IMG/VR virus record: IMGVR_UViG_3300021409_000103
Location: 1 to 28,543 of that record
Strand: one strand, 5' to 3'
Length of the DNA stretch: 28,543 nucleotides
Source: a virus
Within the stretch, counting starts at the first letter, position 1, and every line of letters begins with the position of its first letter. The position numbers and the translations under genes are program-made. The notes under the pieces are model-generated. The model did not search any database. It was not told where the DNA came from and saw nothing but the letters and a program-made list of their open reading frames with translations. Shown here piece after piece: positions 20,695 to 28,241 of the stretch.

Positions 20695-20958
20695 ATGGCC
20701 AACATGATTTGCAAGCAGCGCCTCTACCTCACCGCCGACAAGGCCAAGGTGGTGGCCGATGGCGATCCCAAGGCGGCGTTCCTTTACGCCGTGCCGGGCG
20801 ATGAAATCCCCGAAAGCGCGGTGAAGCAGTTCGGCCTCACCGATGGCGGCCTGCCTGAAAAGAAGGCGGCCAAGCAGGCGAAAGAGCCTGCCCAGACCAA
20901 GCCTGCCGCCAAGCCTGAAACCAAGCCTGCCGCTGCTGGCGAAACCAAGGGCGCCTGA
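20695..20958 (+). CDS. Small head-region protein with Lys/Ala/Pro tail
   Basis: An 87-residue protein. The first 55 residues fold as a small domain (MICKQRLYLTADKAKVVADG, AAFLYAVPGDEIPESAVKQF); the rest is a repetitive lysine, alanine and proline tail made from PA-K-P-ET-KP units. AAAGGA at 20681-20686 is the ribosome site. Similar short proteins often lie between capsid and connector genes in siphoviruses; role unknown. Confidence 0.65.
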   Translation: MANMICKQRLYLTADKAKVVADGDPKAAFLYAVPGDEIPESAVKQFGLTDGGLPEKKAAKQAKEPAQTKPAAKPETKPAAAGETKGA

Positions 20959-20960
20959 TC

Positions 20961-21527
20961 ATGACGCTGCTCGACCGGGTCAAGGAACGCACCGGCACCG
21001 ATCTCTCCGATGCTGAGATCCTTGCGATGATCGCCGCGATCGCGCAGGAGCTGGACGCGCGCTTTGGCCCGGCGGGCGCAATGACGGTGCATCTCGGCGA
21101 TTTCACCGAGCCGAACACCAGCTTCCTTTCCACTGTGCGGCTGGTGATCCCGGCCGACACGGCTGAGGCCATCACCATCATCGAGCGTGATCCCGGCAAT
21201 TCGGGTCAGGCGGTGGCGGCCACCACGCTGGATGCCGCCGATTACCGCGTGCTGCATAATGGCCGCACGCTCCAGCGGCTGACCACCGGGCCCAATGGCC
21301 GCCAGTTCTGGGCTCCGCTGGTTGAGGTGACTTACACCCCGCAAGGGCTGCAGGCGGCGCGCGACGAGGTGACGATCAAGCTGATCCAGCTCGATCTGTC
21401 CTATCGCGGCGGCCTGCGCAGCGAAAAGGCGGGCGATTACCAGTTCACGTTGAGCGGCGACATGGCCGCCGATCGCGAGGCGATCCTGCAGACGCTGGCC
21501 GACCGGCGCGGGATGGTGATGGCGTGA
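20961..21527 (+). CDS. Head-tail adaptor (connector), gp6-like
   Basis: A 188-residue protein that would sit under the portal. Family signs are a helical start (LLDRVKERTGTDLSDAEILA), a central beta part (DYRVLHNGRTLQRLTTGPNG, VEVTYTPQGL) and a terminal helical stretch ending in SEKAGDYQFTLSGD and REAILQTLADRRG, all typical of HK97 gp6-type connectors. Two bases separate it from the upstream stop. Confidence 0.75.
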   Translation: MTLLDRVKERTGTDLSDAEILAMIAAIAQELDARFGPAGAMTVHLGDFTEPNTSFLSTVRLVIPADTAEAITIIERDPGNSGQAVAATTLDAADYRVLHNGRTLQRLTTGPNGRQFWAPLVEVTYTPQGLQAARDEVTIKLIQLDLSYRGGLRSEKAGDYQFTLSGDMAADREAILQTLADRRGMVMA

Positions 21528-21787
21528 GGGGCTTGTTTCGTAGCATCGGCATGCTGGCCGCTCTCTCACTCGGGAGCGCTGCTGCAGCAGCCCCAGCCTA
21601 TCTGCCACACGGCCTTGAACTGGCTCCTGCCAGCACCGCACGGCGTCAGGCGGCTGTTCGGCTCGCGCGCTCACAGCGGCGTAGGTTCGCCTCGAAGGGC
21701 AAGGCTGGCCGCCCGTGCAAGCACCGTAATCTGCAGCACGTCAGCCGCCGCGTCCGGCGCAAGCATCGCAGGGGAAGGCGCTCATGA
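21524..21787 (+). CDS. Small secreted basic protein
   Basis: An 87-residue frame starting with GTG in a GTGA overlap and ending in an ATGA overlap. The start is a good Sec signal peptide (MRGLFRSIGMLAALSLGSAA, likely cut after AAAAAPA). The mature part is extremely basic (RSQRRRFASKGKAGRPCKHR, then SRRVRRKHRRGRRS). Codon use is less regular than neighbours (AGG, CGT, GGA codons), a sign of recent gain. No family recognised; an exported cationic peptide in a connector block is unusual. Real gene is likely but not certain. Confidence 0.55.
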   Translation: MRGLFRSIGMLAALSLGSAAAAAPAYLPHGLELAPASTARRQAAVRLARSQRRRFASKGKAGRPCKHRNLQHVSRRVRRKHRRGRRS

Positions 21788-22131
21788 TCTCCGGCCGCCT
21801 CACCATGCGCGCGCGGATCGAGCGCGACACCGCGACCGGCACGGACAGCTGGGGCAATGCACCGGTGCCCAATTTCACCGTGCTGCACAACGAACTGCCC
21901 TGCTTTTTCTGGTCGAAGAACAGCCGCGAGCTGGTGGATGGCACCAAGACCGCGATGATCGAGGATGCGCGCATCATGTTCGCACTCCGCGCGGACGTGC
22001 GCGAGGGCGATGTGATCACCACCATCACCGATCGCGGCGGCGCGTTGATTGTCGATGGCCGTCTGAAGATCGAAGGGCCGGTGCAGTTCAAGCACAGCCA
22101 CCTCGAAGCCGCCTTGCAGAGGATCGGCTGA
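21784..22131 (+). CDS. Head closure / head-tail joining protein
   Basis: A 115-residue beta-rich protein. It opens with the joining-family pattern ISGRLTMRARIERDTATGTD and SWGNAPVPNF and contains REGDVITTITDRGGALIVDG. In siphoviruses this family closes the connector and binds the tail terminator. Position between adaptor and gp10-like gene is canonical. Overlaps both neighbours. Confidence 0.72.
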   Translation: MISGRLTMRARIERDTATGTDSWGNAPVPNFTVLHNELPCFFWSKNSRELVDGTKTAMIEDARIMFALRADVREGDVITTITDRGGALIVDGRLKIEGPVQFKHSHLEAALQRIG

Positions 22132-22562
22132 TGGCGCGCAAGAACCTTACATGGAACGGCGCGGCCGTCTCGGAAAAGATGAAGGCCGCTGCCAAGCTCG
22201 GCATCAACGCCACGATGGCCGCTTGCGTTAGCCAAGCCAAGAGTAACCACACCTGGCAAAACCAGACCGGAATTCTCGAAGGCTCGATCAAGATCACGGC
22301 CTTTGCCAGGGAGCAAGGCGCGGGCGTCGTTGGCCAGTGGGGATCATCCGATGCCAATTATGCGCTGATCCATGAGCTGGGCGGCGTGATCCGCCCGGTG
22401 CGGGCCAAGGCGCTGGCGTTCCGCCTGCCCGATGGCAGCTTTCGCATGGCGCAGCAGGTGACGATCCCGGCGCGGCCGTTTCTGCGGCCTGCAGCCGACG
22501 CGCTTTACCCCTTGCTCGCTGACAAGATCCGCAAGGCGTTTGATGGCGGGGCGGCGGCATGA
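22131..22562 (+). CDS. HK97 gp10-like tail-completion protein
   Basis: A 143-residue protein. HK97-gp10 motifs are evident: NQTGILEGSIKI, VVGQWGSSDANYALIHELGG and IPARPFLRPAADAL. These proteins work at the head-tail interface during tail joining. ATG 22131 shares a base with the upstream stop (TGATG) and its stop overlaps the next ATG. Confidence 0.82.
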   Translation: MARKNLTWNGAAVSEKMKAAAKLGINATMAACVSQAKSNHTWQNQTGILEGSIKITAFAREQGAGVVGQWGSSDANYALIHELGGVIRPVRAKALAFRLPDGSFRMAQQVTIPARPFLRPAADALYPLLADKIRKAFDGGAAA

Positions 22563-22990
22563 GCGGCGCTGCTGATCTCACTGGCGGTCTGGTCGCCTAC
22601 CTCAAGACGCCTGCGGTGCTGCACCAGCTGCTGCAAGGATGGGTGTTCGGCGGCGAGCTGCCCGCTGATCGCACCGCCCAGATGCCGCGTAAGGCGCTGG
22701 TGGTGGCTGCTTCGGGCGGCATCTCACTGATGGGCGCAAGCTTTATCGAGGCAGACACCCAGCGCGTCGATCTGTTCGCTTACGGCGAGACGCCGATCGA
22801 GGCGGGTCGGGTGATGGCCGAGGCCGCGCTGGCGATGCGCCGCCTGCGCCGTTCGATCCATGCCGGTGTGCTGATCCACTGGGCAAATCCGGCCGGCGGC
22901 GCGATCCCCGGACGCGAGCCGCAGACCGAATGGCCGCGCCAGTTCCAATCCTTCCAGGTCATGCACGGCCTGCTGAAAATCGAGGAGTAA
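22559..22990 (+). CDS. Tail terminator-like protein (DUF3168-like)
   Basis: A 143-residue protein. A helical N-terminus (AADLTGGLVAYLKTPAVLHQ) is followed by a strand-rich fold (RVDLFAYGETPIEAGRVMAE, then RLRRSIHAGVLIHW). It resembles the DUF3168/tail terminator group that caps the tail tube at the correct length and joins to the head. Its place directly before the tail-tube gene agrees. Confidence 0.68.
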   Translation: MSGAADLTGGLVAYLKTPAVLHQLLQGWVFGGELPADRTAQMPRKALVVAASGGISLMGASFIEADTQRVDLFAYGETPIEAGRVMAEAALAMRRLRRSIHAGVLIHWANPAGGAIPGREPQTEWPRQFQSFQVMHGLLKIEE

Positions 22991-22996
22991 TGATCA

Positions 22997-23605
22997 ATGA
23001 CCCCTTATGAAATCATCGGTGCCCCGCTCACCGTCTGGATCGCGCCGGTTGGCACGGCCATGCCGACGCTGGACGCCGCGCCCGCTTCGCCCTGGATTAA
23101 GCTCGGCACCAATGGCGACCGCAATTATGACGAGGGCGGCGTTACCGTCACCCACAGCAAGAGCTACAACAAGGTGCGCCCGGCTGGCGCGTCCGGCCCG
23201 GTCAAGGCCTTCCTCAATGAGGAAGACCTGATGTTCAGTGTGAACCTGATGGACCTCACGCTCGAGCAGTATCAGTTTGCGCTCAACAACAACCAGATCG
23301 CGACTGTTGCTGCTGGCGTCGGAGCGCCGGGCACCAAGAAGATCGGACTTTCGGAAGATGTCGGCCGCACCGCGGAATTTGCACTGCTGGCGCGGGGCCT
23401 TTCGCCCTACAACGAAGCGCTTGCCATGCAGTATTGCGTACCGCGCTGCTTCCAGTCGGGCGCGCCTGCGCCTCAATTCCGCAAGGGTGAGCCTGCCATT
23501 CTGGCGCTGCAATTCGAAGCGCTTGAAGATCTGTCGGCAGCCAATGCGCAGGAACGGTTTGGCTATATCATCGCGGGCAGCGCTGCTGCCTTGCCTGCTG
23601 GCTGA
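22997..23605 (+). CDS. Major tail (tube) protein
   Basis: A 202-residue protein with GAGGAG ribosome site at 22982-22987. Beta-rich throughout (PLTVWIAPVGTAMPTLDAAP, GGVTVTHSKSYNKVRPAGAS, FLNEEDLMFSVNLMDLTLEQ), as in tail-tube monomers of long-tailed phages; length also typical. It lies immediately before the paired tail chaperones, the lambda V-G-T-H order. Confidence 0.82.
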   Translation: MTPYEIIGAPLTVWIAPVGTAMPTLDAAPASPWIKLGTNGDRNYDEGGVTVTHSKSYNKVRPAGASGPVKAFLNEEDLMFSVNLMDLTLEQYQFALNNNQIATVAAGVGAPGTKKIGLSEDVGRTAEFALLARGLSPYNEALAMQYCVPRCFQSGAPAPQFRKGEPAILALQFEALEDLSAANAQERFGYIIAGSAAALPAG

Positions 23606-23616
23606 TCGGGGCTCTC

Positions 23617-24093
23617 ATGACGGATCGCATCGCCCCGCTGCTCGATATCGAGACGCTCATCATCCGCCCTGCCATCATGATTGATGGCGAGCGGCACGAG
23701 ATCATTGCGCCTGATGAGCTGCCGCTTGATCAATCACATCTGATGGCCGCCAAGGGCCGCCGGATGCAGCAGCTGCAATCGACTGATAGCATGAACCGCG
23801 ATCAGCGGGCCGAGCTGGAGGCGATTGTCGAGCAGCTGTCGGACATCATCATGGAGCCGATCCCCAAAGGCGTGCGCGCCAAATTGCAACCGGCACAGCG
23901 GCTGCAGGTGATCGAGGCTTTTACCGCGCTGTTGCTGAAACGGAGAATGGCCTCAGCAGCAGCGATGATGCCGGGCCAAACCATGATCGAGGCAGCGCTG
24001 GCGGCGCTGGGAGCGGGCAGCAAGCCATCGACTGGGGCGAGCTCATCCCCCGGCTCCAGCGGTTCTTCGGAGGCAGCCCCAGAAGCTGGCTGA
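23617..24093 (+). CDS. Tail assembly chaperone, G-type
   Basis: A 158-residue protein that in siphoviruses binds the tape measure before tail-tube growth. Residues about 1-115 form the chaperone (AILIIRPAIMIDGERHEI-like strands, then QRLQVIEAFTALLLKR); the end is a serine/proline-rich stretch (STGASSSPGSSGSSEAAPEA). An overlapping -1 frame continues as a protein-like T-domain without its own start, so a fraction of ribosomes probably shifts to make a GT fusion. Confidence 0.82.
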   Translation: MTDRIAPLLDIETLIIRPAIMIDGERHEIIAPDELPLDQSHLMAAKGRRMQQLQSTDSMNRDQRAELEAIVEQLSDIIMEPIPKGVRAKLQPAQRLQVIEAFTALLLKRRMASAAAMMPGQTMIEAALAALGAGSKPSTGASSSPGSSGSSEAAPEAG

Positions 24094-24098
24094 GCGAG
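24003..24098 (+). other. Likely -1 programmed frameshift window (G to GT)
   Basis: In the -1 frame relative to the G gene, bases 24027-24098 read AIDWGELIPRLQRFFGGS-PRSWLSE and join without a stop to the ORF at 24099. There is no ATG, GTG or TTG in that frame between 23940 and 24099, so this conserved-looking segment can only be made by frameshifting. The shift should lie before 24027; CTGGGAGCGGGCAGCAAG (24007-24024) is the likely place, though no textbook X-XXY-YYZ heptamer is present. Confidence 0.65.
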
Positions 24099-24347
24099 AT
24101 GCCGGTCACCCTCGTCAAGGCTTATGCCGTGATGCTCCCCCGGCTGGAAGCCGAGGAGCAACTGGCGCGTGTTGAGGCGGGCGTGCTGGCCTTCGGCGGC
24201 AGCGAGAAACAGAAGCATGAGCGCAGACAGGCCATCCGCGATCTGGAGCGCCGCGCGCGCGGCCCAAAGCGGCGCAACAAACCCAAGAAGGCCAATGCGG
24301 GCGATCTGGCGGGCATGGGGATTGGTGTGAGATTGTCCGATGGCTGA
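24099..24347 (+). CDS. Tail chaperone T-domain (GT extension)
   Basis: An 82-codon frame from ATG 24099, but more probably the C-terminal part of a frameshifted GT protein of about 243 residues. MPVTLVKAYAVMLPRLEAEE is the typical T-domain block following the upstream RLQRFFGG part, and the tail is basic (RRARGPKRRNKPKKANAGDL). The T-domain recruits tail-tube subunits to the tape measure. It overlaps the tape measure start by 8 bp. Confidence 0.7.
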   Translation: MPVTLVKAYAVMLPRLEAEEQLARVEAGVLAFGGSEKQKHERRQAIRDLERRARGPKRRNKPKKANAGDLAGMGIGVRLSDG

Positions 24348-26490
24348 GAAACTTGGCGAAGCCATCCTTGAACTGCGCACTGACGATACGCAGCTCAATC
24401 GCGGGATCAAGGAGGCCGAGAGCAAATCGGCGGCGCTGGCCGATCGCTTTGATGCCTTTGGCAAGCGTGCTGCCAAAACCGGCGGCAAGCTGTCGCTTGC
24501 GATCACCGCGCCGCTCACCGTGTTTGGCAAGAAGGCCATTGATGCCGCGCGCGAACAGGAAAAGGCGGTGGCCAGCGTCGATGCTGCGCTCGCCAGCATG
24601 GGCGACCGGGCGGGTTTCACCAGCCAGGAGTTGCAGGCGATGGCATCCGAGATGCAGCGCAATTCGCTGTTCGGTGATGAGGCGATCCTGCAGAAGGTGA
24701 CGGCCAATCTGCTCACCTTCGGCAATGTCACCGGCGATGTGTTTGCCCGCGCGCAGCAGAGCGCGCTCGATCTGTCGGCGCGGCTCGGCACCGATCTGCA
24801 AGGCTCCACCGTGATGCTGGGCAAGGCGCTTAATGATCCGGTGAAGGGGATCACCGCGCTCACCCGTGTCGGCGTGAGCTTTACCGAGCAGCAGAAAGAA
24901 CAGATCAAGGCGATGGCCGAGGCGGGCGATCTGGCGGGCGCGCAGGCCATGATCCTTGCCGAGCTGGAGCGGCAATATGGCGGGCAGGCCAAGGCCGCCG
25001 CCGAGGCTGATGGCGGGATCACCCAGCTTAGCAACTCCTTTGGTGATCTTCAGGAACAGGTCGGCAAGACGCTGATCGAGATGGGGCAGCCGCTGATCGG
25101 GATGCTGGGCGATCTCGTCGGCTGGCTGCAATCATTGGATGATGACACCCGGCGCTGGGTGGTCGGCATTGCCCTGCTCGCCGCAGCGCTTGGCCCGATC
25201 CTTGTGACGGTTGGGCTGATGGCATCGGGCATTGCCGCGCTGATCCCGATTGTGACCGGGCTTGGCACGGCGATGATGTTCATTGCGGCCAATCCGGCGA
25301 TCCTTGCGTTGGCGGCGGTGTTGGGCGCGATCTTCCTTGCCTGGATGTATTGGGACGACATCACCGCCGTGCTCGATAATGTCGGCGGCGCGGTGACGGG
25401 GTTCTGGCGTGACAATGTCCAGCCCGCGCTCGATGCTGTCATGGGCAAGATCGGCGAGGTCATTGATATCTTCGCGCGGATCTTCGGGCCTGAGATCAAG
25501 GCGGTGATCGCCATGGTTTCGGCGCTGCTGCGCGGTGATTTTTCCGCCGCCTGGGATTTTGCCAAGGAAGCGGTACGCCTGTCGATCCAGAGCAAGCTGC
25601 AGCTGATCGAAGGCCTTGCCACTGGCGCCATCACTGCGATGCGCCGCCTGTTTGAAGGTGTGAAGCTGTGGCTGGTGGATAAGTTCAACGGGCTGGTCGA
25701 GATGTTCATGGGCCCGATCCGCAAGATCGAGGGCGGCTTTGCGTGGCTGTATGATCGCGTTGTCGGCAACAGCTGGGTGCCTGACATGATGAATGCGATC
25801 GCGCGCGAGGCGGCGCGCTTTGGCCCAGAGTTTGTCGATCCGCTGCTGGCAGGGGCGCGCGATGTCGATGCGGCCTTTGCTGGGATCACCGGGCCGAGCC
25901 TGTCGCCTGCTGGCGCGCCGGGTGTGCCGGGCAGAGATGATGGGCCTGCCCTGCCGCGCGAGCGCATGGCTGATGATTTCCGCAGAAGCTTCTCAGACGG
26001 CATTCAGGCGGCGCTGAGAGGCGATTTAGGCAGCTTTCTTGAACGATCATTCAGCCAGATCGCGGACAATGCGTTTCGCGGTGTGATCGATGATCTGGTG
26101 AGCGCGTTGTTTAGCGGAAATAATGGCGGCGGCGCGGGCGGCATTCTTTCGGCCTTTGCAGGGCTGTTCGCAACCGGCGGCACCATTCCCAGCGGATCGT
26201 GGGGCATTGTGGGCGAGCGCGGGCCTGAAATTGCGGTGGCGACGCCGGGCGGGCTTGGCATCATGTCCAACAGTTCATCGCGTGCGCTGCTCCAGTCCGA
26301 GCCATCAGGCGGCGGCAGCACCAATGTTTCGATACCGATCACCATTGATGCGACCGGCGCTGATCCGGCGGCGATCGAGCGGCTGCGGCGGCAGCTTGAC
26401 CAGCTGCGCGATGAGTTGCCCGGCAAGATCATCAGCACCGTGCAGGATGCCAGCGATCGCCGGATGATTTCGATGGGAGGCGGGATGTGA
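24340..26490 (+). CDS. Tape measure protein
   Basis: A 716-residue protein that fixes tail length; short for this class, so the tail should be near 100 nm by the usual 0.15 nm per residue rule. N-terminal coiled coil (AESKSAALADRFDAFGKRAA), a TP901-type core (AREQEKAVASVDAALASMGD, GSTVMLGKALNDPVKGITAL), hydrophobic membrane-like segments at about 270-335 (GIALLAAALGPILVTVGLMA), then the C-terminal signature FATGGTIPSGSWGIVGERGP common to tape measures. ATG 24340. Confidence 0.93.
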   Translation: MAEKLGEAILELRTDDTQLNRGIKEAESKSAALADRFDAFGKRAAKTGGKLSLAITAPLTVFGKKAIDAAREQEKAVASVDAALASMGDRAGFTSQELQAMASEMQRNSLFGDEAILQKVTANLLTFGNVTGDVFARAQQSALDLSARLGTDLQGSTVMLGKALNDPVKGITALTRVGVSFTEQQKEQIKAMAEAGDLAGAQAMILAELERQYGGQAKAAAEADGGITQLSNSFGDLQEQVGKTLIEMGQPLIGMLGDLVGWLQSLDDDTRRWVVGIALLAAALGPILVTVGLMASGIAALIPIVTGLGTAMMFIAANPAILALAAVLGAIFLAWMYWDDITAVLDNVGGAVTGFWRDNVQPALDAVMGKIGEVIDIFARIFGPEIKAVIAMVSALLRGDFSAAWDFAKEAVRLSIQSKLQLIEGLATGAITAMRRLFEGVKLWLVDKFNGLVEMFMGPIRKIEGGFAWLYDRVVGNSWVPDMMNAIAREAARFGPEFVDPLLAGARDVDAAFAGITGPSLSPAGAPGVPGRDDGPALPRERMADDFRRSFSDGIQAALRGDLGSFLERSFSQIADNAFRGVIDDLVSALFSGNNGGGAGGILSAFAGLFATGGTIPSGSWGIVGERGPEIAVATPGGLGIMSNSSSRALLQSEPSGGGSTNVSIPITIDATGADPAAIERLRRQLDQLRDELPGKIISTVQDASDRRMISMGGGM

Positions 26491-27182
26491 TCCTCACCCT
26501 TCCTGAAACCCCCAGCGGCATTGCGCGTGTTACATTCGAGATCGAGCGGGTTGATTTCGCCGCCCCGCAGGCCGGTGGCCGCCAGGGCGGTGTCCAGGCG
26601 GGCTGGCCGCTGTGGTCAGCGCGATTTGAGCTGGACCGCAGTGATCCTGAAAGCGCCGATCTGTGGCGCGCCTTTTTCGCGCGGCTGCGCGGACGCATCA
26701 GGCGGTTCTACAGCTGGGATGTGACCCGGCCCTTTCCCGCGAAGTATCGCGGCGGCTTCGCTGGCATGACACGGGCCACCGGCGGCGCGTTCGACGGCAG
26801 CGCGGTGGGATGGTCGCAGACGATTCTTGCAGGCGGTGATGCGCGCATTGCCTTGACCGGCCTGCCTGCCGGGCTTGAGATCGGGGTTGGCGATTACATT
26901 GGTTTCAAATGGAACGCGGCAGGAGCCGCTGCTGGGACGTTCGAGAGGCGGACAGTCGCCCGCGCTGTCCTGCCCAGCACGGCTGGCGGCGGCGGTGTGG
27001 CACAGGTGATTGTCGAGCCTCCAATCAACCCGCTTGTGGTTCCGGCCGGAGCTGTCGCCCACCTCGATAATCCGCGCTGCGTGATGCAGTTGGTGCCTGA
27101 GGAAAGCGAGCTTGGCCCGATTGGCGTAGGCGCGGCGCTGGGCGGCGGTGCGATCATCGCAATTCAGGATCTGCGCCAATGA
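26487..27182 (+). CDS. Distal tail protein (hypothetical, 231 aa)
   Basis: A 231-residue protein starting at GTG in a GTGA overlap. Beta-rich (IARVTFEIERVDFAAPQAGG), with RRFYSWDVTRPFPAKYRGG and long stretches of glycine-rich loops (AVLPSTAGGGGVAQVIVEPP). It occupies the place of distal-tail or minor tail proteins after the tape measure. Similar proteins occur in prophages of alphaproteobacteria, though I cannot name the family. Confidence 0.65.
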   Translation: MILTLPETPSGIARVTFEIERVDFAAPQAGGRQGGVQAGWPLWSARFELDRSDPESADLWRAFFARLRGRIRRFYSWDVTRPFPAKYRGGFAGMTRATGGAFDGSAVGWSQTILAGGDARIALTGLPAGLEIGVGDYIGFKWNAAGAAAGTFERRTVARAVLPSTAGGGGVAQVIVEPPINPLVVPAGAVAHLDNPRCVMQLVPEESELGPIGVGAALGGGAIIAIQDLRQ

Positions 27183-27192
27183 GGTGTTTGGC

Positions 27193-27840
27193 ATGAAGTT
27201 AATCGCTCCGCTTGCGCTGGCAGCGCTGGATAATGGCGAGGCCATTGTGACCGGCGCGGTTGAGGTGACCGCAGTGCCCCCCGTCCGCGTGTGGGGTGGG
27301 CATGGCGACCTCCCATTCGCTGGACGCGCTTTCCAGGGCATCGGTGATCGCGGCCTTGTGCAGGTGGCAGGTGGGGCGCTCGGAGGGGCGGCGCAGAATA
27401 TCACCTTGAGCCTTTCCGGCATTGATGCCGAGACTATGGCCTTGCTGGATGCCAGCGAGGTCAAAGGCGCGCCGGTGGTGTTGTGGCGGCTGATTTTTGA
27501 TCAAAGCGGCACAACCCTTTTGGACGGTCATGTCTGGGCGCGTGGGCGGCTGGATACCTTACTGCGCGATGAAGAGATTGGCGGAACAGCCACCATCAGC
27601 GTGCAGGTTGAGACCGCCGCGCGTGGGGCTGGGCGCAGCGGCGGGCGGATGCGTTCGGATGCCGATCAGCGTCTGATCGATCCGACTGACGGGTTCTTCA
27701 AGAATGTATCCTTTGCCGCTCAAAAGAACCTTTACTGGGGTGGTCGCCGTCCAATGCGGGCGGGATCGGCGCTGCCCGGCACCGGCGGCGGTGGTGGCAG
27801 TTCACCGCAAGATTTCCGGCAACGCGAGATTGCCCGATGA
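27193..27840 (+). CDS. Tail protein, hub/baseplate-like (215 aa)
   Basis: A 215-residue protein. I chose ATG 27193, with GAGG at 27181-27184. It is beta-rich with a strongly conserved-looking C-terminus (RSDADQRLIDPTDGFFKNVS, then KNLYWGG) and a glycine/serine-rich tail. The order tape measure - distal protein - this - DUF6950-like - tip matches tails of alphaproteobacterial siphoviruses. Probably part of the tail-tip complex (inference). Confidence 0.65.
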   Translation: MKLIAPLALAALDNGEAIVTGAVEVTAVPPVRVWGGHGDLPFAGRAFQGIGDRGLVQVAGGALGGAAQNITLSLSGIDAETMALLDASEVKGAPVVLWRLIFDQSGTTLLDGHVWARGRLDTLLRDEEIGGTATISVQVETAARGAGRSGGRMRSDADQRLIDPTDGFFKNVSFAAQKNLYWGGRRPMRAGSALPGTGGGGGSSPQDFRQREIAR

Positions 27841-28241
27841 GCGGCCGCGATCTTACCGCACTGGTGGAGATGATCGAGGCGCGCCAGAATGCGGCGTTCC
27901 GCTGGGACGGCAATTGCTGTGTGCGTTTTATCGCGCGGGGTGTGCGGGCGCAGACCGGGGTTAATCCGCTGGCAGACCTGCGTCGCTGGCGCACGCGGCG
28001 TGAGGCGCTGGCCGTTGCCGATGAACAAGGCGGGCTGATCGCTGCGCTCGATGCGCGGTTTGAACGCATTCCTCCTGCTTTTGCCAAGCGCGGCGATATT
28101 GGCGGCATTGAAGAACCGCTGTTTGGTGTGCGGTTGATGCTGGTGGAAGGCGCGACGCTGGTTGCGCCCGGCAGGCGTGGGTTGGAGCGCCTGCCGCGCA
28201 GCGCGATGGATTTCGCCTGGTCGATCGAGGGCGGTGACTGA
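27837..28241 (+). CDS. DUF6950-like tail-associated protein
   Basis: A 134-residue protein. FRWDGNCCVRFIARGVRAQTG, GLIAALDARFERIPPAFAKR and GDIGGIEEPL are the family-style blocks; the Cys and later Asp/His-type positions resemble the NlpC/P60-like small proteins in tail tips, but a full Cys-His-Asp triad cannot be confirmed by eye. It is adjacent to the tail-tip gene, where lambda has gpK/gpI. Start 27837 overlaps the upstream stop. Confidence 0.65.
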   Translation: MSGRDLTALVEMIEARQNAAFRWDGNCCVRFIARGVRAQTGVNPLADLRRWRTRREALAVADEQGGLIAALDARFERIPPAFAKRGDIGGIEEPLFGVRLMLVEGATLVAPGRRGLERLPRSAMDFAWSIEGGD

